Both the position numbers and the translations under genes were made by a program. Positions 26,119 to 35,141 of a stretch of DNA of 64,000 bases are shown here, piece by piece. This stretch comes from Methylocystis sp. KS32 (GTDB lineage Bacteria > Pseudomonadota > Alphaproteobacteria > Rhizobiales > Beijerinckiaceae). The stretch covers positions 310,001 to 374,000 of the forward strand of contig PHSQ01000003.1 of NCBI GenBank assembly GCA_002862095.1, read 5' to 3'. A model generated the notes under the pieces. The model was not told the DNA's origin, did no database searches, and saw nothing but the letters and a program-made list of their open reading frames with translations. Each line of letters starts with the position of its first letter. The first letter of the stretch is position 1.

Positions 26119-27345
26119 CTACATATCTTCCTTCATGTCCAGTTCCGTGACGCGCCAATAATCATAATAGGGCGAGAACTCCGCAGGGATCGGGATCGGG
26201 CTGCAACGGCGGACCGCGGCGAGCGCCTGCTCCCCTCGCGCGTGCTCGACCGGATCGGAAGAGGGATTGAGCAGGCGCGGCTGACCGTCGAGCGCGCCGG
26301 CGCGAGTCAGCCGGAACTCCACTCTGGGCACGTAATTCATCGCGTTCATCGAAAGCGCCGTGACCCAGCATCGGCGATAATGCTCAACCGTATAGGCGTC
26401 GATTTTTCCCTGCAGCGACGGCGACATTTTCGCCGCCGAGGCGTTGGGCGCGCCGAGCGAGGCGACTTGGGTTTTTTCGGCGGTGGAGGCGCGCTGCTGG
26501 GGAGCCTCGCGGCTGAGAAGATTGGCGATGTTCGCGGCGTTGAATTTCGATTTCGGCGCGGTTTCGTCACCGGACTTCGGCTTTGCCGAAGCGCGGGGCG
26601 TCTCGCTCCTGACCGGCTTTTCCGCGCTCGCTTCCTTCTCCTCGGCGGCGTCGGCCTTGTCGGCTTTGGCGTCGAGTTTCTTTTCTTGCAGCAGTTTCGC
26701 CACCTCGTCGGTCTTGAGGCGCGGCGTCTCTTTTGCTCGGGGCTTTTCGGGCGGCTTTGGCGGAGTCCTTGGCGGTGTCTCTTCCCGCGCTTGCTCGAGT
26801 TTGGGCTTTACCGGCGGCTTCGGCTGCACCACTTCGGCGTCGTCGGGCTCGTCCTTTTCCGGCGCCGGCGCGGCCTTGGCCTGTGGTTTTGGCGGCGGCG
26901 CGGGAGCAGGCTTGGGCGCGGGCGCTGGACGAACGGGGGGCTGCGGCGCGGGCGGAGGCAGGGCGGCGACGCGCTTTGGCGGCTGCGGCGCCTCCTTGGC
27001 CTGCTTTTGCGGGGTGTCGTCCTCGCTCGGTTCCTCGGACAGGCGCTTCAACGGCGGCGGCGGGGTCGGAATCTCGCGCTTGGCCTCCGCCCGCGGCGGC
27101 GTGGGGCGCGTTTCCTTCTGCTCGGCGACTTTTTCGGCGCGCGGCGCCGGCTTGACCGCACGGGCCGTCTTTTCGCCTTTCATGATCTGGTTGAGGGCCT
27201 GATCAGAGACGACATCGACAGGCATGGTCTCCTGCGCGTCCTCGAATTTCGGGGTCTGCGAAAAGGCGATCAGCGTCGCGGCCAGCAGGCCCGCGTGGGC
27301 CGCGGCCGATAGAGGGAATCCGGGCTGCCGGCGTGAAAAGCCCAC
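26119..27345 (-). CDS. tolA: TolA/TonB-like energy-transducing protein
   Basis: Protein of 408 aa. One N-terminal membrane helix (about 12-29) is followed by a long Pro/Ala/Lys/Glu-rich periplasmic stalk (about 60-280, many PPPKP and EKPRAKE runs). A C-terminal domain (YRRCWVTALSMNAMNYVPRVEFRLTRAGAL, then VRRCSPIPIPAEF) has the paired cysteines of TolA domain III. It spans the periplasm between TolQR and TolB/Pal. It sits in the order tolQ, tolR, tolA, tolB on the minus strand. Confidence 0.93.
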   Translation of the reverse strand: MGFSRRQPGFPLSAAAHAGLLAATLIAFSQTPKFEDAQETMPVDVVSDQALNQIMKGEKTARAVKPAPRAEKVAEQKETRPTPPRAEAKREIPTPPPPLKRLSEEPSEDDTPQKQAKEAPQPPKRVAALPPPAPQPPVRPAPAPKPAPAPPPKPQAKAAPAPEKDEPDDAEVVQPKPPVKPKLEQAREETPPRTPPKPPEKPRAKETPRLKTDEVAKLLQEKKLDAKADKADAAEEKEASAEKPVRSETPRASAKPKSGDETAPKSKFNAANIANLLSREAPQQRASTAEKTQVASLGAPNASAAKMSPSLQGKIDAYTVEHYRRCWVTALSMNAMNYVPRVEFRLTRAGALDGQPRLLNPSSDPVEHARGEQALAAVRRCSPIPIPAEFSPYYDYWRVTELDMKEDM

Positions 27346-27355
27346 TTTCGCGACC

Positions 27356-27808
27356 CTATTTCTTCTCTTGTTCCGTGACCAATGCGACCTTCTTGTATCC
27401 AGCCGTGGTGATCAGCGACATGATTTCGGCGATGCGGCCGTAATTCACCGATTTCGAGCCACGCACATAAAGGCGCTCGTCGAAGCCCTGTTTGGCGGTT
27501 TCCTTCAGCTTGTCCGTCAGCTGAGCCAGTTCGACCGGTTGATCCATCAAGAAAATCTGGCCTTTTTCGTCGACGGCGATGGTCACCGGCTTCTGGTCGA
27601 CATTGAGCTGGCCCGCCTTGGTCTGTGGCAGATCGACGGCGACGCCGGTCGCGAGCAAAGGCGCCGCGACCATGAAGATGATCAGCAGCACCAGCATCAC
27701 GTCGATGAAGGGCGTCATATTGATGTCGGCCATCGGCGCGTGTCGGGAGCGGCCTCTCCTGCGTCCGCGGCCGCTATCGCCACCGTTCGCCCGAATGGAA
27801 ACGCCCAT
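27356..27808 (-). CDS. tolR: TolR, ExbD-family proton channel subunit
   Basis: TolR of 150 aa. The membrane helix MTPFIDVMLVLLIIFMVAA contains the conserved aspartate for proton flow (near residue 36). It is preceded by a short arginine-rich cytoplasmic tail (GRGRRRGRSRHAP) and followed by a periplasmic domain. Its partners are TolQ (20 bases upstream) and TolA (10 bases downstream). Confidence 0.96.
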   Translation of the reverse strand: MGVSIRANGGDSGRGRRRGRSRHAPMADINMTPFIDVMLVLLIIFMVAAPLLATGVAVDLPQTKAGQLNVDQKPVTIAVDEKGQIFLMDQPVELAQLTDKLKETAKQGFDERLYVRGSKSVNYGRIAEIMSLITTAGYKKVALVTEQEKK

Positions 27809-27828
27809 CGGTCGTTCTCCTCAAATGC

Positions 27829-28560
<732 letters not shown>

Positions 28561-28744
28561 TGCGATTCCTTAAAAACGGTCGTCCCTTCGGCCACGAAGG
28601 CTGTTCGTCGAAGCGGCTTATCGCGCGCAATTTCGCCGTTTCTGCGGCTACGGCGGTTGCGGCGCACAAGTTTTCGCGCCACGCCTGAATTAAGAGGCGG
28701 TAAGGGTTAACGTTTAGTCAAGGGAAACTTTCGCGGCGGCGCAT

Positions 28745-29161
28745 TCAGCGAGGTAAAATTTTCTCGAATTTGTCCCGCACCTCGGGCGGCAGGCGGCGGG
28801 CGCGGCCGCCTTCCACCGCCGCCACCGTCACCGTGGCGGACACCAGCGGTTCGTTCCCTCGCAAAACCCTTTGCGCCAGGGTGAGGGAGGCGCCGCCGAT
28901 GGCTTCGAGCCGCGTTTCGACCGTGAGCAAATCGTCCATCAGGGCGGGGCGGCGGAAATCAATGTTCATGGCCCGCACCACGAAGAAGAACCCGGCGCCC
29001 GTCTCGCCTTCGAGCAGCGCGCGCTGGTGGATGCCGAGTTCGCGCAACAACTCCGTGCGCCCGCGCTCCATGAAGCGCAGATGCGAGGCGTGATAGACGA
29101 GGCCGGAGAAATCGGTGTCTTCGTAGTAGACGCGGATCGGGATGGTGTGCGGCGCGGTCAT
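28745..29161 (-). CDS. ybgC: YbgC-type acyl-CoA thioesterase of the Tol-Pal cluster
   Basis: Hot-dog fold thioesterase of 138 aa. VYYEDTDFSGLVYHASHLRFMERGRTE holds the catalytic aspartate (DTDFSG, near residue 16) and the family signature. YbgC hydrolyses acyl-CoA or acyl-ACP and is the usual first gene of tol-pal clusters. Its start overlaps the toxin stop by four bases, so here it is translationally coupled to a toxin-antitoxin pair. Confidence 0.94.
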   Translation of the reverse strand: MTAPHTIPIRVYYEDTDFSGLVYHASHLRFMERGRTELLRELGIHQRALLEGETGAGFFFVVRAMNIDFRRPALMDDLLTVETRLEAIGGASLTLAQRVLRGNEPLVSATVTVAAVEGGRARRLPPEVRDKFEKILPR

Positions 29162-29448
29162 CGCAAAAGCTCGGCCTCCACGTCCATGCGCTCGCCGAGA
29201 ACGCGGAGAATGAGGACAGTCTCATCGTCCGCCCGGTAAAAAATCAGGTGCTGGCCGATCACAAGCCGGCGCATTCCGCCTTCCGCGCCTGGCCAATGTC
29301 GGCCAATTGCGGGAAATCGAGCGATATCCATGAAATGGCGATGGATTTCGCCTGATCGCTTTTCAGACAAGGCTTGGTCGAGCGCGGCGTCGATGAGATA
29401 AATCTTCTGAGGATCGGAATAGGCCCGGGCCGAGACGACGATCTTCAT
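29158..29448 (-). CDS. ParE/RelE-family toxin
   Basis: Toxin-like protein of 96 aa. KIVVSARAYSDPQKIYLIDAALDQALSEKRSGEIHRHFMDIARFP fits the alpha-helical half of ParE/RelE proteins, and GMRRLVIGQHLIFYRADDETVLILRVL is the conserved beta-sheet end (RxLxxGxHxIFYR). ParE toxins poison gyrase; RelE toxins cut mRNA; the class is not settled by sequence alone. Its ATG directly abuts the antitoxin TGA. Confidence 0.88.
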   Translation of the reverse strand: MKIVVSARAYSDPQKIYLIDAALDQALSEKRSGEIHRHFMDIARFPAIGRHWPGAEGGMRRLVIGQHLIFYRADDETVLILRVLGERMDVEAELLR

Positions 29449-29673
29449 TCAGCAGGCCGCCGTTTCGCGTGCAACGCGCGCCTCATGCATAAACTCTTCG
29501 ACGTTCCACTCGACGACCCTTCCGGCTTCGGCGTCGCCGATCCCTTCCTGCACCAGAGCCTTGAGGATGCGGAATTTCTCGCCCTGCTCATAAAGATAGG
29601 CGACGGCCGCCTCCTGCATTTCCGGCGGCAGGAGTTCGATGGCTTCGGCGGCGCGTTTGGCGATGTCGATCAT
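29449..29673 (-). CDS. Antitoxin partner of the ParE/RelE toxin
   Basis: Small helical protein of 74 aa (MIDIAKRAAEAIELLPPEMQ, then WNVEEFMHEARVARETAAC). Type II antitoxins usually precede the toxin and bind it with a helical C-terminal arm, as WNVEEFMHEARVA suggests. The ATG at 29673 has no obvious ribosome-binding site; an upstream in-frame start at 29709 exists. It lies between ruvB and the toxin. Confidence 0.8.
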   Translation of the reverse strand: MIDIAKRAAEAIELLPPEMQEAAVAYLYEQGEKFRILKALVQEGIGDAEAGRVVEWNVEEFMHEARVARETAAC

Positions 29674-29749
29674 GGAGGCGAATATAACACGGGCGCCCGG
29701 ATTCTCCATTCGCCGCGCCGCCGGGATGAAATAAGAAATTTAAAGCCGG

Positions 29750-30790
29750 CTACTCCTCCCCATCCCCAAACAACCCGAACTGCGCCGGCGCCTGGGGCTC
29801 CTTGAGGCCCAAATGGCGGAAGGCGTGCGGCGTCAGCACCCTGCCGCGCGGGGTGCGTTGCAGAAATCCCTGTTGCAGCAAGAAGGGCTCGATGATGTCC
29901 TCGATGGCGTCGCGGGGCTCCGAGAGCGCCGCCGCGATCGTCTCGATCCCCACCGGGCCGCCGCCGAAATTCACCGCCACCATGTCGAGATAGCGCCGGT
30001 CCATCACGTCCAGCCCGATGCTGTCCACATCCAGCAGCGTCAGCGTGCGGTCGGCGAGTTCTTTAGTGATTTTCTCCGCGCCCTCGACGATGGCGAAATC
30101 GCGCACGCGGCGCAGCAGCCTGCCGGCGATGCGGGGTGTGCCACGCGAGCGGCGGGCGATTTCTCTCGCGCCCTCGCCGGTCATGCCGACGCCCAGCACC
30201 CGCGCGCCGCGCCGCACGATCAACTCCAGTTCCTCGACGGTATAAAAATTCAGCCGCACCGGAATGCCGAAGCGGTCGCGCAACGGCGTGGTCAAGAGGC
30301 CCGCGCGCGTCGTGGCGCCGACTAGGGTGAATTTCGCGAGGTCGATCTTGACCGAGCGCGCCGCCGGGCCTTCGCCGATGATGAGGTCGAGCTGAAAATC
30401 CTCCATCGCCGGATAGAGAATTTCCTCCACCGCCGGATTGAGCCGGTGGATTTCGTCGATGAACAAAACGTCGCGCGGCTCCAGATTGGTGAGCTGCGCG
30501 GCGAGGTCGCCAGCCTTGGCGATCACGGGGCCGGAAGTGGAGCGGAAATTGACGCCGAGCTCCCGCGCCATGATCTGCGCCAGCGTGGTCTTGCCGAGGC
30601 CGGGCGGGCCGACGAACAGCACATGGTCGAGCGCGTCGCCGCGCGCCTTGGCCGCCTCGATGAACACTTTCAGATTGGCCCGCGCCGCCTCCTGGCCGGT
30701 GAAATCGGCGAGCGTCAGCGGGCGGATCGAGGCTTCGCTCGGGTCGTCCTCGCGCTTTTCGGGGTTGAGCAGACGTCGCGGCTGCGCCAA
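29750..30790 (-). CDS. ruvB: RuvB, Holliday-junction branch-migration motor
   Basis: AAA+ helicase subunit of 346 aa. Walker A is GPPGLGKTT (about 61), Walker [10 protein letters not shown], sensor 1 GATTRAG, and the arginine finger region [11 protein letters not shown]-terminal winged helix ([23 protein letters not shown]) completes it. RuvB drives branch migration with RuvA, and RuvC then cuts the junction. ruvC and ruvA are not upstream here; the next gene upstream is a divergent lipoprotein. Confidence 0.97.
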   Translation of the reverse strand: MAQPRRLLNPEKREDDPSEASIRPLTLADFTGQEAARANLKVFIEAAKARGDALDHVLFVGPPGLGKTTLAQIMARELGVNFRSTSGPVIAKAGDLAAQLTNLEPRDVLFIDEIHRLNPAVEEILYPAMEDFQLDLIIGEGPAARSVKIDLAKFTLVGATTRAGLLTTPLRDRFGIPVRLNFYTVEELELIVRRGARVLGVGMTGEGAREIARRSRGTPRIAGRLLRRVRDFAIVEGAEKITKELADRTLTLLDVDSIGLDVMDRRYLDMVAVNFGGGPVGIETIAAALSEPRDAIEDIIEPFLLQQGFLQRTPRGRVLTPHAFRHLGLKEPQAPAQFGLFGDGEE

Positions 30791-31130
30791 AACGAATCGC
30801 TCCCTTGCTGTCGGCGCCCGGGTTTAGAACCTGGCGGGCGGGAAGCCAAGCGCCATCCGTCCAACCCGCAGGGCGTCGCCGCTTGAGGCAAGTTAATCAG
30901 GGCGCTAGTGCTACTGCGTCATGAACGAATTTGTCGGCGGTTTCGTCATTGCGAGCCGAAGGCGTGGCAATCCAGGTGGGGGCTGGCGTTGCTTAAGGAT
31001 TGCTTCGCTGCGCTCGCAATGACGGGCGCTGGCCCGGCCCCAGGCCGCTTCGTGACGCAGTAGAACTAGGCTCAAGCTGTTTGGAAGTCCGTTTCCCGTG
31101 CCTTTCGGATTGACTTGCACGGGAGGTTTC
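30791..31130. other. Intergenic region carrying a MITE-like element
   Basis: About 340 bases between divergent ruvB and the lipoprotein gene. Half is the repeat at 30905-31069; the rest probably holds the two promoters, which I cannot pinpoint. Confidence 0.6.
30905..31069 (+). repeat. MITE-like element, copy 1 (about 165 bp)
   Basis: Flanked by 17-bp terminal inverted repeats: CTAGTGCTACTGCGTCA on the left, and on the right the reverse complement of CTAGTTCTACTGCGTCA (one mismatch). An inner inverted pair (GTCATTGCGAG / CTCGCAATGAC) adds secondary structure. A near-identical copy in opposite orientation lies at 57387-57550. No coding sequence. Confidence 0.88.
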
Positions 31131-31559
31131 ATGTTTCGAAAGTTTCTGGCGATGGGCCTGGCGTCCCTCACGCTCGCGGCCTGCGCTTCCACGGGAGGTC
31201 AGGATAATGAGCTGACCGGCGCTCGTGATGAAACGCTGGAACTGAATATCAGACGCGGCGATTTTGTAAGGCTGGGCCCGTTCGTCAGCACCTCCTCGCA
31301 ATGCGTGAGGGTGGGACAAGCCAAAATCCGCCTCGTCGCGGCGTCGCGAGGCGGACACGTCTCCATAGGCAGCAGACTGGGCGAAATCTCCTACAATGAA
31401 GGCGCCAGATTCGCCTATTGCAACGGTCGGCCCGTCGCCGGGGCGTCGGTGGAATACAGAACCCGACCTGGCTTTGCAGGAGAGGATCATTTCGCCGTTC
31501 ATCTCGTCTTTGCCGACGGAGAACAGAGGACCATCCGTGTGCATGCGCATGTGGAATAG
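31131..31559 (+). CDS. Small outer-membrane or periplasmic lipoprotein
   Basis: Lipoprotein of 142 aa. The signal peptide MFRKFLAMGLASLTLAACAS ends in a lipobox (LAAC) with the lipidated cysteine at residue 18. The mature part is beta-rich with two further cysteines (SSQCVRVG, FAYCNGRP) and an Ig-like end (YRTRPGFAGEDHFAVHLVFADGEQRTIRVHAHV). No specific family is recognised. The start at 31131 follows GGGAGG by four bases. Confidence 0.85.
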   Translation: MFRKFLAMGLASLTLAACASTGGQDNELTGARDETLELNIRRGDFVRLGPFVSTSSQCVRVGQAKIRLVAASRGGHVSIGSRLGEISYNEGARFAYCNGRPVAGASVEYRTRPGFAGEDHFAVHLVFADGEQRTIRVHAHVE

Positions 31560-31624
31560 GCGGCGCTAAAGAGGTAGGGATCGCGCGCCTTGCGTTCCGC
31601 CGCGCGATCCCCCATTCTTGCGCC

Positions 31625-32107
31625 ATGATCGATGTCTCCTTCTATCACCTCACCCGCCGCACGCTGGAGCAGGCGCTGCCCGTGCTGCTGGAAAAATCGC
31701 TCGCGCGCGGATGGCGCGTCGCGTTGCAGGCGAGCGAAGCGGCGCGGCTCAAGAAACTCGACGATTTTCTCTGGTCCTACGATCCCGAGAAATTCCTGCC
31801 CCACGGGACCAGGGCCGACGGCGCGCCCGAAACCCAGCCGATCTATCTCACGCACCAGAGCGACAATCCCAACGGCGCCGATGTGCGCTTCTTCATCGGC
31901 GGCGCGCTCGCGCCGCCCGCGCTCAACGACCCCGCCTGCGCGCCCAAGGCCAGAGCCGTGCTGATGTTCGACGGCAGTGACGCCGCCGAGTTGCAAGCCG
32001 CGCGCGGGCAGTGGAAGGAACTGCGCGACGCGGGGTTCGAACCCGTCTATTTTCAGGAGGACGACTCGGGCCGATGGGAAGAGAAAAAGCGGGAGAAGTT
32101 GGCATGA
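31625..32107 (+). CDS. holC: DNA polymerase III chi subunit
   Basis: HolC of 160 aa. It begins MIDVSFYHLTRRTLEQALPVLLEKSLARGWRV and contains LDDFLWSYDPEKFLPHG and PIYLTHQSDNPNGADVRFFIGG, the family signatures. The chi subunit joins the clamp-loader complex to single-strand-binding protein. The upstream part of this frame is not translated: ATG 31625 is the first start that gives a family-length protein. Its stop overlaps the methyltransferase start (ATGA). Confidence 0.92.
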   Translation: MIDVSFYHLTRRTLEQALPVLLEKSLARGWRVALQASEAARLKKLDDFLWSYDPEKFLPHGTRADGAPETQPIYLTHQSDNPNGADVRFFIGGALAPPALNDPACAPKARAVLMFDGSDAAELQAARGQWKELRDAGFEPVYFQEDDSGRWEEKKREKLA

Positions 32108-32793
32108 CCGATGATTTCGCGACGCGGCGGGCGAGGGCGCGGGAGCGGCTCGACGCCATCGACCCGCAGATGGCGCCCGGCGGGGTCGGCGCGGACCCCA
32201 TGCGCCGCGACTGGTTCGAGGCCGTCTATGCGCTCAGCGAGGGCGACCCCGCCGGTGTGCCCTGGGCCAATCTCGCGCCGCATCCGCTGCTGGCGCAATG
32301 GCTTGAGACGCAGGGGCGGCTGGACGGGCTGCGCGCGCTCGATGTCGGCTGCGGGCTTGGCGACAATGCGCAGGCGCTGGCGGAGGCGGGCGCGGGCGTC
32401 GTCGCCTTCGATCTCGTCGCGCGCGCAACCAACTGGGCGCGCGGGCGTTTCCCGGACAGCGGGATCGAGTTCGTCGCGGCCGACCTGTTCGATCCGCCGC
32501 CGCAGTGGCGCGGCGGCTTCGACCTCGTGCATGAATGCTATACTTTGCAGGCTTTGCCGGAGGCGCTGCTGCCTAAGGCCGCGAAGGCGCTGGCGGATTT
32601 TGTCGCGCCGGGCGGGCGGCTCGTCGTCATCGCCCGCGCTCGGGAGGAAGGGCAGGAAGTCGCCGGCCCGCCCTGGCCGCTGACGCGAAGTCAGGTGGAA
32701 TCCCTCGCCGTTGAAGGGCTGACCCTCGGAACTATCGAGGATTTAACCACCCAGCAAGGCGTCCGTCACTGGCGTGCGAATTTTGCAAAGTAA
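32104..32793 (+). CDS. SAM-dependent methyltransferase
   Basis: Class I methyltransferase of 229 aa. Motif I ALDVGCGLGDNAQALAEAG, the acidic strand end VVAFDL, FVAADLFDPP and FDLVHECYTLQAL identify the fold. It resembles thiopurine-type or unassigned small-molecule methyltransferases; the substrate is unknown. It is coupled by a four-base overlap to holC. Confidence 0.87.
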   Translation: MTDDFATRRARARERLDAIDPQMAPGGVGADPMRRDWFEAVYALSEGDPAGVPWANLAPHPLLAQWLETQGRLDGLRALDVGCGLGDNAQALAEAGAGVVAFDLVARATNWARGRFPDSGIEFVAADLFDPPPQWRGGFDLVHECYTLQALPEALLPKAAKALADFVAPGGRLVVIARAREEGQEVAGPPWPLTRSQVESLAVEGLTLGTIEDLTTQQGVRHWRANFAK

Positions 32794-32838
32794 AAGCAAA
32801 AAGAGGCAAATCGGGACGGTTTTTGCGCATTTCCGGAC

Positions 32839-33957
32839 TCAACCGTTCTGACGGTCGAGCGAGAATCCGAAGTCGCCGTCGATCCAGGTGTCCTTGTCGC
32901 GGATGATCGCCTGAACCGGCAAAGCGGGGCTTTTCACCGCCATGCCTTCGAGTTTGGTCACCGCCGTTCCGACCGCGACGAATTCGACGAGGCCTGATCC
33001 AATTTCGGAAATATAGGTTTTTACGCCGACCACCTCCTCGGCGCCGAGATCGTCGGCCTCGCTCTTGATGCGGTCGATGGCGATTTCTCGGGCGTCGTGA
33101 ACGAGGGTCGTCAGTTCATTGATTTCGCCGCGTTTCAGCGATTTGAACGCGGCGAGAAATCCGCCCGTGGCGCCGAGCGAATAGATCGAGGTGGAGATCA
33201 GGAGCTTTACGGGCGCGTAGCCCAGATTCGTCATCGCCCATAATTCCTCGCCCGTGAGGTCGCTGGTGACGGGGCTGGAAAAGGTCACGGGCGGCAGGCT
33301 CGCATTGACCGCGGCGGTGCCCGCCATCATCATTTCATGCGTGCCCGCCCAGGGACAGATCGTCGTTCTGATTCCGACGACGGCGTTGGCGCCGTCCCGC
33401 CGGGCCTGGTCGATCACCCGGTTCAGCGCGGCGTGGCGGGTCTGGTTGAAAATGTCGCTATATTCGCGGATTTCGCCGCGCAGCAGCGTCTTCAGCGAGC
33501 CGAGCAGCCCTCCGCCGACCCCCACCGAATAGGCGATGTTGCCGAATACATGCTGGACCGGCTCATAGCCCGCGTCCATGTGGCAATAAAGCTCCTGCGC
33601 GTCGCCCGCGCTGGTGAAGAAGCGGGCCGGTCCCGCTCTGTGAATGCAGGAGCCGACGAAGAGGAACTCGGCCGATCCGTTGAAGCCGCGCAATTCTCCG
33701 ACGACGCCGGCGACGCCCGAGGCGCCCTGACGCCGGGCCTCCTCGATCATGCGGGCGAAAGCGGCGGCGCGGCCGTCGTGAATCGCCTGCGTGACCTGAG
33801 GCACTTCGCCGCCCAGGAGATTGTTGAAGCCCGCGCCGAGCGAACCGAGAAAACCCATCGAATTGACGCTGTTGCCGACGACGATTTCGCCAGCGGCATA
33901 TCGCTTCAAGGCCAGACAATAAATTTCATTGCCGGAAAGTCCGGTCACCTTGGCCAT
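32839..33957 (-). CDS. Triple YbjQ/UPF0145-domain protein
   Basis: Protein of 372 aa built of three tandem YbjQ-type (heavy-metal-binding, UPF0145) domains: about 15-110, 125-225 and 240-340. The repeats align: GNSVNSMGFLGSLGAGF, GNIAYSVGVGGGLLGSL and STSIYSLGATGGFLAAF, followed each time by ARMIEEARRQGA, NRVIDQARRDGA and DRIKSEADDLGA, and then VVGV or VVGI. Single YbjQ proteins are small pentamers of unknown function, so a three-domain chain is unusual. There is no signal peptide. It stands alone, converging on the methyltransferase. Confidence 0.85.
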   Translation of the reverse strand: MAKVTGLSGNEIYCLALKRYAAGEIVVGNSVNSMGFLGSLGAGFNNLLGGEVPQVTQAIHDGRAAAFARMIEEARRQGASGVAGVVGELRGFNGSAEFLFVGSCIHRAGPARFFTSAGDAQELYCHMDAGYEPVQHVFGNIAYSVGVGGGLLGSLKTLLRGEIREYSDIFNQTRHAALNRVIDQARRDGANAVVGIRTTICPWAGTHEMMMAGTAAVNASLPPVTFSSPVTSDLTGEELWAMTNLGYAPVKLLISTSIYSLGATGGFLAAFKSLKRGEINELTTLVHDAREIAIDRIKSEADDLGAEEVVGVKTYISEIGSGLVEFVAVGTAVTKLEGMAVKSPALPVQAIIRDKDTWIDGDFGFSLDRQNG

Positions 33958-34085
33958 ATCCGCCCCCGGCTCGCGCTCGGCTCCCGCCCCGCTTCTCGCT
34001 TTCTTTAAAGGAGAAAGATTAACGAGCGCATTGCGGCGAGGGGTGGGTCTCGACCTTGCCGCCTTCCGCCTCTAAAACGCCTTCC

Positions 34086-35141
34086 ATGACGACGAAGCCC
34101 ATTCTTTCCGTCGAGCATGTCTCGAAGCGTTTCGGCGCGGTGGTCGCGCTCGAGGACGTCTCCCTCGAAGTCGGGGAGGGCGAATTTTTCGCCCTGCTCG
34201 GACCCTCCGGCTGCGGCAAAACCACATTGATGCGGCTCATCGCCGGTTTCGAGACGCCGGACGCCGGCCGGGTCGTGCTGGCGGGCGCGGATCTTTCCGG
34301 GACGCCGCCGCATCGCCGGCCCATAAATATGATGTTCCAGTCCTATGCCCTTTTTCCCCACCTCAACGTGTTCGACAACATCGGCTTCGGACTGCGCCGG
34401 CGGGGGGCGGGCCGCGAAGAGGTCGCCAGGCGGGTCGATAGGATGCTGGAAATCGTGCAGTTGCAGGGGTTTGCGGGCAGGCGGATCGAGCAGCTTTCCG
34501 GCGGGCAAAAACAGCGGGTCGCGCTGGCGCGGGCCTTGGCGCCGGGGCCGTCGTTGTTGCTGCTGGACGAGCCGCTCGGCGCGCTGGATCGCAAATTGCG
34601 CGAGGAAACCCAGTTTCAGCTCAAGGACATACAGCGGCGGCTGAAAACGAGCTTCGTCATCGTCACCCACGACCAGGACGAGGCGCTGGCGCTCGCCGAC
34701 CGCATCGCCATAATGCGCCAGGGAAATGTCGAACAGATTGGCCCGCCTTTCGAAATTTACGAGCGGCCCGCCAATCGCTTCGTCGCCGGCTTCGTCGGCG
34801 CGACCAACATGATCGAGGGCCGGATTTCGCGCGACGGCGGCGCTTTCTTCGTGGCGCCTTTCGGGCGTCTGGAACGCTCGGACCGGGCTCTGCCCGACGG
34901 CGCCCGCGCGGCGCTATCGCTGCGTCCCCAACAGATCAAAATCAGACGCGACGGCGACGGCATCCCCGGCGTCGTGGAGGACGTGGCGTTTCGCGGCGAA
35001 ACCACCCAACTGCGGATCGGCGTCGAGGGACAGGAGGCGCTGCGCGTTTCATGCGCCAGGGAGGCGGGCTTCGCGCCGGGCGAAGCGGTGCGCATCGAGA
35101 TCGCGCCGGACGCGGGCGTTCTGTTTTCGGGGAGCGAATGA
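34086..35141 (+). CDS. potA: PotA-like ABC transporter ATPase
   Basis: ATPase of 351 aa. Walker A is GPSGCGKTT, the signature QLSGGQKQRVALARAL, Walker B LLLLDEPLGALD, and the H-loop VTHDQDEAL. A C-terminal TOBE domain (FVAGFVGATNMIEG, then LRPQQIKIRRDG) is typical of PotA/FbpC/CysA importers. Putrescine or spermidine uptake is the likeliest role given its PotB/PotC-like partners. Its stop overlaps the first permease start. Confidence 0.9.
   Translation: MTTKPILSVEHVSKRFGAVVALEDVSLEVGEGEFFALLGPSGCGKTTLMRLIAGFETPDAGRVVLAGADLSGTPPHRRPINMMFQSYALFPHLNVFDNIGFGLRRRGAGREEVARRVDRMLEIVQLQGFAGRRIEQLSGGQKQRVALARALAPGPSLLLLDEPLGALDRKLREETQFQLKDIQRRLKTSFVIVTHDQDEALALADRIAIMRQGNVEQIGPPFEIYERPANRFVAGFVGATNMIEGRISRDGGAFFVAPFGRLERSDRALPDGARAALSLRPQQIKIRRDGDGIPGVVEDVAFRGETTQLRIGVEGQEALRVSCAREAGFAPGEAVRIEIAPDAGVLFSGSE

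Noticed and set aside
32035..32050. GGGTTCGAACCC resembling a tRNA T-loop
   Set aside because: It lies inside holC with no cloverleaf around it.
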